A stretch of 64,000 nucleotides of DNA, taken from positions 1,240,001 to 1,304,000 of the forward strand of contig NZ_CP012559.1 of assembly GCF_000831645.3 (NCBI RefSeq). The letters are read 5' to 3'. Under the pieces are notes generated by a model. It searched no databases, was not told the origin of the DNA, and worked only from the letters and a program-made list of their open reading frames with translations. The stretch comes from Companilactobacillus heilongjiangensis (GTDB lineage Bacteria > Bacillota > Bacilli > Lactobacillales > Lactobacillaceae). A program made the position numbers and the translations under genes. This document shows positions 1 to 5,901 of the stretch, piece by piece. Numbering within the stretch: the first letter of the stretch is position 1; each line of letters starts with the position of its first letter.

Positions 1-511
1 CGGATTCCTCAATTTTCATTGAAGCTGAATCAAGTAACCGAATATCCGCTGGAACAATATCCCCAGCTTCAAGCAATACAATATCTCCGGCAACTAGGTT
101 TTCACCACTAACAGTGGCAAATTTACCCGCACGTTTAACATGAGCTTCTGGTGTTGACATTTCCTTTAGGGCATCAATAGCTTCCTCAGCTTTTGACTCT
201 TGGAAAACACCAAAGACGGCATTGATGATTACAACAGCCAAGATCAATGCGGCGTCAGCCCACTCTTGTGCGACTACACCAGAGATAAAGGCAGCAACAA
301 GTAAAACAATAATCATGAAATCTTTAAATTGATTGAAGAATTTCTGAATGATGGTTTGTTTCTTACCTTGAGCTAAAGCGTTGGGACCATCTTTTTCTAA
401 ACGTTGTTTAACGTCTTGTTCGCTCAGTCCCTCCGTACTCGTTTTGAATTGTTGAAATAGTGATGCTTTATCTAAAGAATAGTAACGGGTCGTACTGTTT
501 TTCTCTTTCAA
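1..511 (-). CDS. P-type cation-transporting ATPase, N-terminal part (cut by window edge)
   Basis: Minus-strand reading frame entering from the window edge; about 170 N-terminal residues are visible. They contain a cation-ATPase N-domain, a hydrophobic hairpin (M1-M2) and the start of the actuator domain with the GDIV...GDIVPAD pattern typical of P2A Ca2+/Mn2+ pumps. The start is a TTG at 509-511, 7 nt after a strong AGGAGGA site (518-524). No ATG fits that site. The Mn2+ riboswitch directly upstream argues for Mn2+ (or Ca2+/Mn2+) export, as for YoaB-type ATPases of lactic acid bacteria. The phosphorylation DKTGT motif lies outside the window, so substrate is inferred from context. Confidence 0.88.
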   Translation of the reverse strand, partial: MKEKNSTTRYYSLDKASLFQQFKTSTEGLSEQDVKQRLEKDGPNALAQGKKQTIIQKFFNQFKDFMIIVLLVAAFISGVVAQEWADAALILAVVIINAVFGVFQESKAEEAIDALKEMSTPEAHVKRAGKFATVSGENLVAGDIVLLEAGDIVPADIRLLDSASMKIEES

Positions 512-542
512 AATATGTCCTCCTCTTATTACTCTCAGGGAT

Positions 543-576
543 AAAAAAAGACTTGCACGCTAAATAGCGTACAAGT
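543..576 (-). terminator. Riboswitch-controlled intrinsic terminator
   Basis: The stem ACTTGnACGCTA / TAGCGTnCAAGT lies at 551-576 and is followed on the minus strand by a T7 run at 543-549. Its 5' arm overlaps the 3' strand of riboswitch P1, so it is the regulated expression platform of the ATPase leader. Confidence 0.85.
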
Positions 577-665
577 CTCACTAATTAAGACAAAACCAGA
601 CCAAAAGGTCTTGCTGACGATTTTGTCACAGGCAACTTTAATTCTGCAAGTTACTCCCTTGTGTT
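543..665 (-). promoter_or_regulatory. yybP-ykoY manganese riboswitch with terminator expression platform
   Basis: Read on the minus strand, the leader has the family's conserved blocks: GGGAGTAA (651-658), CGTCA in the P3 arm whose stem pairs GACAAAAT with the downstream GGTTTTGTC, and GTGAGACTT at the 3' side. P1 pairs ACAAG (658-662) with CTTGT (571-575). The same CTTGT is in the 5' arm of the following intrinsic terminator. Ligand-stabilised P1 and the terminator therefore exclude each other, predicting an ON switch in high Mn2+. The family is known to bind Mn2+ and to control MntP or P-type exporters. Confidence 0.88.
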
Positions 666-671
666 GAAATC

Positions 672-700
672 AGTATAAATGATATTTTGAGATAAAGCAA
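672..700 (-). promoter_or_regulatory. Promoter of the riboswitch-ATPase transcript
   Basis: TTGCTT (695-700), a 17-nt spacer and TATACT (672-677) on the minus strand. The predicted start, near 665, falls just before the 5' strand of riboswitch P1, which supports both calls. Confidence 0.7.
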
Positions 701-743
701 TTGATTTCATCCATAATTTGCCTTAAACACCAAACTGGGACAA

Positions 744-1010
744 CTAGTTGATTTTATCCCAATCAATACCACCGGTTATGTCCATTTCTTTGGCATTATC
801 AGTCATATTTTGATGAACTTTGTTCAGAGTTCCATCATTTAATAGATACAACGTCTCTTTAAATGACCGATAATCTTTCAAACTCATAATTACTGCACTT
901 TCATCCGGTGTTGGTCCGATTATTTCAATTGGAGTCGAATTGTTATTCACTGACTTGATGATGTCATTTAGATTTTCTCTAGCATGAGCTAAGTTTGTCA
1001 CTTTTTCCAA
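744..1010 (-). CDS. Phd/YefM-family antitoxin, orphan
   Basis: About 88 residues resembling the Phd/YefM type II antitoxin fold: an N-terminal DNA-binding part (the VTNLAHARENLNDII segment), a strand containing PIEIIG and a helix beginning SLKDYRSF, then a C-terminal toxin-binding tail. I place the start at the TTG at 1008-1010, 8 nt after GGGAG. An upstream ATG (1026-1028) has no ribosome site and lies within a few nt of the predicted transcription start. Neither neighbour is a RelE/YoeB/Doc toxin: ltaS-like lies upstream and the ATPase riboswitch downstream. It is therefore an orphan antitoxin, perhaps a relic or an antidote to a distant toxin. Confidence 0.78.
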   Translation of the reverse strand: MEKVTNLAHARENLNDIIKSVNNNSTPIEIIGPTPDESAVIMSLKDYRSFKETLYLLNDGTLNKVHQNMTDNAKEMDITGGIDWDKIN

Positions 1011-1043
1011 TGTTATCACTCCCAACATTCAACTAATATAGAG

Positions 1044-1071
1044 ATTATATGCAAGTATCAAGGCCGTCAAA
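1044..1071 (-). promoter_or_regulatory. Promoter of the orphan antitoxin gene
   Basis: TTTGAC (1066-1071), a 16-nt spacer and a perfect TATAAT (1044-1049) on the minus strand. Start near 1037 leaves a very short leader and favours the internal TTG start of the antitoxin. Confidence 0.6.
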
Positions 1072-1080
1072 TGATTACAC

Positions 1081-3174
1081 TCAGTTTCCTGCCTCTGGGG
1101 CATTGGTTTCATAGAGTGAGGTAGTTGTCTTATCGTTGTTTTGTGAATATAAACTAGTTGAGGCATTACCCAACGAATTATTAATTTCATTTAATTTGTT
1201 TTCTTCGTGATCGTAATCATATTCTTGAGGATTCGTTGGTTTGAGCCCTGTGGGAGTGTAGAACCTCAAAAGATTTTTATTATTAACAGTATCTGAAGTA
1301 TTTAGTAACTCCTGTTTCTTTTCGTATATTTGAGCAATATTTTCCTCTAAACCTGGATAACTATTCAAATCAATTAGCTTTCCATCTTTATTGTCGTATA
1401 CATCAAAAGATCCTTTAGAATTTTTAAAAATAGTGTAGTTCTTGTTAATCAGATTATTATCCCTAAATACTACGTTTCCATCATGCTGCTTCGATAACAA
1501 ATCCGTACCTAATTGGATATAGCCTCGAGTGTTAACACCTAATAAATGCAAAATTGTTGGTAAAACATCTATTTCTCCGCCATATTCATTGTCGACGTGA
1601 CCTGAAAGTCCCTTCATATTAATCATGAATGGAACCCTTTGTAATTGAGCGTTATCGAATTTATTCCATGTGTTGGGATTTTTGTTCAGCAATGGAGCCA
1701 ATGCAGTGTTTTTATCATCGGAAATCCCATAATGATCACCGTATAAAACAATCATAGACTTATCATACAGACCACTTTGTTTGAGGTATTTAAAGAATTC
1801 TTGTAAAGAAGCGTCGAGATAATGTGCAGTTTCAAAGTAGTTGTTTACCACATTATTTTGAGTTGTTGGCTTCACAAATCCATCATTATCTTCTTCGGAT
1901 AAATCAAATGGATAGTGATTAGTTAGTGTAATATATTTTACGTAAAAAGGCTGCTGTAATTTTTCTAAGTACTTAACACTTTCTTGGAACATCAACTTAT
2001 CTTTTAAGCCAAAGCCGATATTAGAATCTTCCGTTTGGTCAAAGTAACCCTGGTCAAAGAAATAATTATATCCCATATTTTTATAAACTTTACTTCGCGA
2101 GTAGAAGCTACCTACATTTCCATGGAATACTGCACTTGTGTAGCCTTCTTTTTGTTGTAATATGGCTGGTGCGCTTTGAAATGTGTTGGATGGTCCAAGT
2201 TTATTAAAGAATGATCCTGTGGGCATTCCAAATAATCCACTTTCTAACATCATTTCAGCGTCACTAGTTTTCCCTTGACCAACTTCGTGAAAGAAATTAG
2301 GAAAACTTATCGTATTTTTGTCAGAATATAAACTGTTTAAAAATGGTGTTACCTCTTGATTGTTGACCTTCATATTGATCAAAACTTGTTGGAAGCTCTC
2401 TAGATGTATTATGATAACGTTTTTCTTTCGAGCAATCCCGAAGTATTTTTTATTTGGTTTGGCATATATAGAATCAACTACCTTCAAAGGGGAATCTATA
2501 TCAATCGTAGTTACGTTATTTTTTTCAGTATCTTCATTAACTTTGTTTGCTGAATTATATAAAGTATAAAAATTAAGTCCTAGATATTTCACGATATAGG
2601 TTTGATCAAAAGTTCTCCCAAGTAATTGAGGCCGATTCATTTCTGAAATAGTTAAATTTACCACGACTAACAGCATACCAACCGATGTGAGTGCAACCTT
2701 ATTAACCATTCTAGTTGGTTGCGTCTGAAGATATCTATGAATCATAAATGGTAATAATATTATTAATGCCAAATTTATTAAATAAATCCAGTCTTGTGGC
2801 ATTAGTAATGTCGTAATACTCTTTCCCATCGCTCCGTTGAATTTTTGAGCGCTTAATATTGTATCAATGGAAATAAAATCCGAGAATTCACGGTAATAAA
2901 TTACGTTGGCTATTAAAATTATCGTTTCTAAAGCAAACAATATAATAATCGCTGTTGTGAAGGTCTTTTTTCGAACGATGTAATTAGCGATACTTAAAAT
3001 TAACAAGATAAAACCGAATGGGTTGAAGAGAGCTATTAAAATCTGTAGCGGTCCCTCAATTCCTAAATTGAAATCCACAAAGTACGCAATAATCGTCTCA
3101 ATCCAAAGTAAAGCTGAAAGTAATAAAATTACCTTTTGCCTGGTTAAGTTTGTTAAAACTTTTTTATTCATCAT
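1081..3174 (-). CDS. LTA synthase family protein (sulfatase fold)
   Basis: 697 residues. The first ~210 hold about five hydrophobic segments, and the rest is an extracellular alkaline-phosphatase/sulfatase domain. The sulfatase part carries the LtaS landmarks: the IIHLESFQ metal site, the catalytic-threonine region GQGKTSDAEMM, and YGDHYG. The family polymerises glycerol phosphate from phosphatidylglycerol onto a lipid anchor outside the membrane. Length is slightly over the usual ~640 because of a Ser/Thr/Asn-rich C-terminal tail of ~45 residues. The start has an AGGTAG site a few nt upstream. It is monocistronic, with its own promoter and a hairpin in its leader. It could be a paralogue (YfnI/YqgS type) rather than the main LtaS. 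Confidence 0.9.
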   Translation of the reverse strand: MMNKKVLTNLTRQKVILLLSALLWIETIIAYFVDFNLGIEGPLQILIALFNPFGFILLILSIANYIVRKKTFTTAIIILFALETIILIANVIYYREFSDFISIDTILSAQKFNGAMGKSITTLLMPQDWIYLINLALIILLPFMIHRYLQTQPTRMVNKVALTSVGMLLVVVNLTISEMNRPQLLGRTFDQTYIVKYLGLNFYTLYNSANKVNEDTEKNNVTTIDIDSPLKVVDSIYAKPNKKYFGIARKKNVIIIHLESFQQVLINMKVNNQEVTPFLNSLYSDKNTISFPNFFHEVGQGKTSDAEMMLESGLFGMPTGSFFNKLGPSNTFQSAPAILQQKEGYTSAVFHGNVGSFYSRSKVYKNMGYNYFFDQGYFDQTEDSNIGFGLKDKLMFQESVKYLEKLQQPFYVKYITLTNHYPFDLSEEDNDGFVKPTTQNNVVNNYFETAHYLDASLQEFFKYLKQSGLYDKSMIVLYGDHYGISDDKNTALAPLLNKNPNTWNKFDNAQLQRVPFMINMKGLSGHVDNEYGGEIDVLPTILHLLGVNTRGYIQLGTDLLSKQHDGNVVFRDNNLINKNYTIFKNSKGSFDVYDNKDGKLIDLNSYPGLEENIAQIYEKKQELLNTSDTVNNKNLLRFYTPTGLKPTNPQEYDYDHEENKLNEINNSLGNASTSLYSQNNDKTTTSLYETNAPEAGN

Positions 3175-3200
3175 TTTTTACTACCTAATCTGGGTATGAA

Positions 3201-3235
3201 AAGAGCATTAGTAAGATATTTTTACTAATGCTCTT
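3201..3235 (-). other. Hairpin in the 5' leader of the LtaS-type gene
   Basis: A 14-bp stem (AGAGCATTAGTAA paired with its complement, 7-nt loop) lies between the predicted promoter and the ltaS-type start codon. On the minus strand it is followed by only TTTT, so it is a weak terminator or attenuator candidate. No upstream gene needs a terminator here. Confidence 0.55.
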
Positions 3236-3262
3236 TGGTACTCCTGATTTGCTTACACTTTC

Positions 3263-3291
3263 AGTATACAAAGGAGAAATTCCTATTTCAA
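3263..3291 (-). promoter_or_regulatory. Promoter of the LtaS-type gene
   Basis: TTGAAA (3286-3291), a 17-nt spacer and TATACT (3263-3268) on the minus strand. The leader would be about 80 nt and would contain the hairpin at 3201-3235. Confidence 0.65.
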
Positions 3292-3333
3292 TAAGTTTTG
3301 TGAATTTTGTAACTAAATTTCCTGATATTGTCA

Positions 3334-3382
3334 TGTTCCTTTTATACCTAAAAGTCTACTACTTTTGTGTATGAAAGGAACA
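3334..3382. repeat. Long imperfect inverted repeat, unexplained
   Basis: TGTTCCTTTTATAC pairs with GTATGAAAGGAACA with one mismatch, and an inner AAAAGT/ACTTTT extends the stem. There is no T-run on either strand, so it is not a classic terminator. It lies between the ltaS-type promoter and the decayed small gene. Its role is unknown. Confidence 0.5.
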
Positions 3383-3443
3383 AGAACGATTTAGCCTCAT
3401 ATTTAAAACTATTTAAGTTCCTATAATCTGAGAGACGAATTCT

Positions 3444-3560
3444 ATGGACAACAAATCTACACTTGGTCGTCCAAGAAGTGAACTTGACCGTAGAATTAAC
3501 ATTCGACGAAATGAGTGATTTTGCCGAAAAACGGGGGCTATTTGTAAGAAATAACCCCTG
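3444..3560 (+). pseudogene. Decayed small DNA-binding protein gene (ribbon-helix-helix-like)
   Basis: A 24-residue frame from ATG 3444 contains GRPRSELDRRINIR and stops at 3516-3518. The overlapping frame from ATG 3511 continues with SDFAEKRGL. Placed end to end, the two pieces resemble one ribbon-helix-helix protein (GRP linker, RINIR strand, FAEKRGL helix) split by a frameshift. A possible TATAAT lies at 3422-3427. This is pattern recognition only. Two genuinely overlapping tiny ORFs are possible, but the second would run across the recombinase promoter. Confidence 0.4.
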
Positions 3561-3561
3561 T
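3531..3561. promoter_or_regulatory. Inverted repeat upstream of recombinase promoter (arms a and b)
   Basis: ACGGGGGCTATTT (3531-3543), 5-nt spacer, AAATAACCCCTGT (3549-3561). The arms pair almost perfectly and match the arms at 3603-3641. The site ends 7 nt before the -35 box of the recombinase promoter. It is a candidate operator or recombinase core site. Confidence 0.5.
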
Positions 3562-3567
3562 AAAAAG

Positions 3568-3596
3568 TTGACGTATCAGCGTGTAAAAAATACAAT
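3568..3596 (+). promoter_or_regulatory. Promoter of the tyrosine recombinase gene
   Basis: TTGACG (3568-3573), a 17-nt spacer and TACAAT (3591-3596). The predicted start, near 3603, coincides with the first arm of the second inverted repeat. Confidence 0.6.
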
Positions 3597-3602
3597 ATAT
3601 TT

Positions 3603-3641
3603 ACAGGGTCTATTTAATTAAAATACTAAATAATAGTCCCC
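3603..3641. promoter_or_regulatory. Inverted repeat at recombinase transcription start (arms c and d)
   Basis: ACAGGGTCTATTT (3603-3615) and AAATAATAGTCCCC (3628-3641), 12-nt spacer. With the upstream pair this gives four arms of the form ACrGGGGnCTATTT bracketing the promoter and reaching to the ribosome-binding site. The layout suits autoregulation or recombination by the adjacent recombinase. Confidence 0.5.
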
Positions 3642-3655
3642 ATGATGGAGGACCT

Positions 3656-4243
3656 ATGAAACAGCTAGTTTTACCAATAAAAGACACTAATGTACTAAAT
3701 GAAGTCAAAAATACCCTCTTACGAAATTTCAAATATGGTCGACGCAACTACACAATTTTTCAAACTGGCAAAGCAACACTTTTGCGTGTCTCCGATGTCA
3801 TGTCTTTAAAATACAGTGATGTTTTTGATGACTACGATGAGCTGCGAAAGAATGCCTATATTCACGATAAGAAAACCGGTAAACCAAATACGTTATATTT
3901 GCGTCCAATTAAGCGTGACCTATTAATTTACCAAAAATGGTTGCTAGAGAATCATGTACAATCAGATTGGTTGTTTCCTTCAATGGAACGTCCCGAACGC
4001 CATGTGTCTGAAAAACAATTTTATAAGATCATGGCCAAAACTGGAGATTTGTTAAATATCAATTATTTGGGTACGCATACGATGCGAAAAACTGGAGCCT
4101 ATCGTGTTTATATTCAGTCAAATTACAATATTGCTTTAGTAATGCGTTTGTTAAACCACAGTAGTCAGCAAATGACCCTTGCCTATTTGGGATTGGATCA
4201 GGAATCACGTGAACAGATGTTAGATCAGGTTGATTTTGGATAA
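3656..4243 (+). CDS. Short tyrosine recombinase / integrase-family protein
   Basis: 195 residues corresponding to the catalytic domain of the phage-integrase/XerCD family, without the usual N-terminal core-binding domain. Catalytic landmarks are present: Arg in LLRVSDVMSLK, the HTMRKT His-x-x-Arg box, LLNHSS and the nucleophile context LAYLGL. A GGAGG lies 4 nt before the ATG. It stands alone, with no excisionase or phage genes. Two paired inverted repeats flank its promoter. Plausible roles are a resolvase, an invertase or a domesticated integrase. No invertible segment was recognised. Confidence 0.85.
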   Translation: MKQLVLPIKDTNVLNEVKNTLLRNFKYGRRNYTIFQTGKATLLRVSDVMSLKYSDVFDDYDELRKNAYIHDKKTGKPNTLYLRPIKRDLLIYQKWLLENHVQSDWLFPSMERPERHVSEKQFYKIMAKTGDLLNINYLGTHTMRKTGAYRVYIQSNYNIALVMRLLNHSSQQMTLAYLGLDQESREQMLDQVDFG

Positions 4244-4426
4244 AGTGAGACAAAACATGACTAATTTATAAGTATTAAAAAAATGACCGGTAACCTAATT
4301 TTAGGATTACCGGTCGTTTTGAGCTAAAATGAAAAATTTAAATTTCAAATCTACAATAACAGTCCTAGTTCAAAGTAATAATTAAAACTTTCCATTGAAT
4401 ATTCCATGTAATAAAAAAATAAACTA
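4244..4426. other. Intergenic stretch after the recombinase gene
   Basis: It contains the recombinase terminator at 4285-4320, then about 100 nt of AT-rich sequence leading to structured repeat copy A. I see no ORF or promoter in it. Confidence 0.5.
4285..4320 (+). terminator. Intrinsic terminator of the recombinase gene
   Basis: The stem GACCGGTAA-CCTAA / TTAGG-ATTACCGGTC (4285-4315) has one bulge and is followed by TTTT. The reverse strand has an A/T-rich tail as well, so it may work both ways. Confidence 0.75.
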
Positions 4427-4605
4427 GTTGGAAGAGTTGAGAGTATTCATCTGCCGCGAAAGTGGCGTTATGGCTTTAGTCATTACACCACCGGGCGAGT
4501 TGGAGCCTTTCCGCTTTTTGGAAAGGCTTCAACCGAGGTTCGAGACCGTACTGTGGCTCGAACCGTACCGCGCAGCAGAATGAATACTCTCAGCTCTGGA
4601 AACGG
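4427..4605 (+). repeat. Structured dispersed repeat, copy A
   Basis: 179 bp. Outer stem P1 begins GTT-GGA-AGAGTTGAG and ends CTCAGCTCT-GGA-AAC. The terminal GTT/AAC pair replaces the GTC/GAC of other copies, a compensatory change. P2 is GTGG...CCAC around a TTTA loop, P4 pairs GGAGCCTTTCC with GGAAAGGCTTC, and P5 is GGTTCGAG/CTCGAACC (perfect). P3 is partly degenerate. It lies between the recombinase terminator and the IS630 insertion and has no coding potential. Confidence 0.85.
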
Positions 4606-4673
4606 CATACTTCAATAAAAAAAACCAACAAACTAATTTACTAGTGGAGTATAGCTTTCATATCTAGACATAA

Positions 4674-5300
4674 TCAGTCTTCTATCTTTGGATAAAGCGA
4701 ATGTAACTTTATGCGTGCATCTGCTGTTGTAAATTGCCAATCTATTGATAGATTCTTTTCATTACGTTCGCTACACCATGTTGTCACTTCTTGACGTAGT
4801 TGTTTGATTTCTGGAATACGCCGATTCAGACATTGACGACTCAACAAGTTCAAGCCAATTTCAGCTATATTTAACCAGCTCCCATGCTTGGGTGTGTAGT
4901 GTATTTCTAATTTACCAGCCAATCGACGAGCCTCTTTTGGCTCGAAACGTTGATATAGTGATCCTATTTTATGAATATTCAAATTATCCATTACTAAAAT
5001 TATTTTATCGGCAGATGGGTACAGGTCATCCACCAACCATTTTATAACCTCCGCGAAATCGCGTGAGGTTCTGCGTTTTCGGACGTCCACATATTGTTTA
5101 CCGGTTAATGGTTCAATCAAACTGATTATTGCGCAATACCCATTACGAGTGTATTCATAGTCAATTTTCTTGGGTTTCATTCTACGAGTTGGAAGTGGTT
5201 TGGAAACATCGCCGTGAAGTACATACGGCTTCTCATCCAAACAAACTAATGGTCGATTACTATCATATGGTAGGGCATATGTGTCTAGAACATCCTCCAT
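4674..5300 (-). CDS. IS630-family transposase, DDE catalytic part (OrfB)
   Basis: The DDE domain: first Asp in LVCLDEKPYVL, second in LVMDNLNIHK, Glu in SWLNIAEIGLNLL. Coordinates start at the first ATG, but the frame is open upstream to about 5376. There the residues (a VESWANPKPDDGEYVAHMED stretch) match the family and fuse in -1 frame to OrfA. The natural product is therefore probably an OrfA-OrfB fusion of about 370 residues, and OrfB is unlikely to be made alone. Confidence 0.9.
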   Translation of the reverse strand: MEDVLDTYALPYDSNRPLVCLDEKPYVLHGDVSKPLPTRRMKPKKIDYEYTRNGYCAIISLIEPLTGKQYVDVRKRRTSRDFAEVIKWLVDDLYPSADKIILVMDNLNIHKIGSLYQRFEPKEARRLAGKLEIHYTPKHGSWLNIAEIGLNLLSRQCLNRRIPEIKQLRQEVTTWCSERNEKNLSIDWQFTTADARIKLHSLYPKIED

Positions 5301-5347
5301 GTGGGCAACGTATTCACCATCATCTGGCTTGGGGTTCGCCCAACTCT

Positions 5348-5824
5348 CTACTTGGTATGGTTTAATTTCATTTTTTTAAGCTTGCGTGCAATGGCATCAC
5401 GCTTCACAGGATGTTCGAGTATAGTCGCTGACTTTTCTTCCAATAAGCTATATGACCATCTCGTGTAGCCTTCTGGAGCGGGGCCACAGGCTAACGCAAT
5501 CAGTTTTGCCTCATCTTCTGCTGTTAATTTTTGGTTTGCGTGATCCGAATTACTATTACGTTTTATAGTGATGGCCTCATCGATACCGCCTTCGAAGAAA
5601 AGGTTGATGACGGCATAAACCACTCCAGTACTGCAACGATTCATCTTAGCCACTTCAATTCTAGTCATGATTTCACCATGAGATTCATCTAAGTCTAGCA
5701 ATACTTGAATCCGACGTTTGACGGTTTTATTAAGACTTTTAGAATTCAAAAGATTTTTTAGACGAGTAACTTGATCATCAGAAAGAAAAATATGTTGTTT
5801 AACTGGTCTGTTATTCGATTTCAT
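5348..5824 (-). CDS. IS630-family transposase, DNA-binding part (OrfA)
   Basis: 158 residues with helix-turn-helix segments (MNRCSTGVVYAVINLFFEGG) that bind the terminal repeats. AAGGA lies upstream of the ATG. Near its end, at 5371-5377, there is an A7 run on the coding strand where a -1 shift enters the OrfB frame. This is the expected programmed frameshift site. Without the shift, OrfA ends 12 codons later at TAG. Confidence 0.88.
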   Translation of the reverse strand: MKSNNRPVKQHIFLSDDQVTRLKNLLNSKSLNKTVKRRIQVLLDLDESHGEIMTRIEVAKMNRCSTGVVYAVINLFFEGGIDEAITIKRNSNSDHANQKLTAEDEAKLIALACGPAPEGYTRWSYSLLEEKSATILEHPVKRDAIARKLKKMKLNHTK

Positions 5825-5901
5825 GAGGATTGTCCTTTTTGAATTGATTATATCGAAATACAGATATGAAAGCTACGCTCCACTAGTCTGTTGGTTTAAC
5901 A

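Larger units (their letters stand above)
4642..5885 (-). mobile_element. IS630-family insertion sequence, complete
   Basis: A 1240-bp element (4644-5883) with ~26-bp imperfect terminal inverted repeats beginning GTGGAG and containing TAGCTTTCATATCT. It is flanked by TA duplicates (4642-4643 and 5884-5885) within a CTAG target, the known preference of IS630. It carries two overlapping-frame ORFs joined by a putative -1 frameshift. All DDE residues appear present, so it may be active. The target was the loop of a transcription terminator. Confidence 0.9.
4617..5900 (-). terminator. Intrinsic terminator split by the IS630 insertion
   Basis: Without the IS, the minus-strand sequence downstream of the CAP/SLAP gene reads AAACCAACA, a ~15-nt loop containing CTAG, TGTTGGTTT and a T8 run (4617-4624). 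This is a good terminator for the gene at 5902-7149. Its two arms now lie at 4621-4630 and 5888-5896, separated by 1.2 kb of IS. Confidence 0.7.

Noticed and set aside
4427-4605. CRISPR array made of the repeats
   Set aside because: Copies are kilobases apart, ~180 bp long, in both orientations, and have no regular spacers or cas genes nearby.
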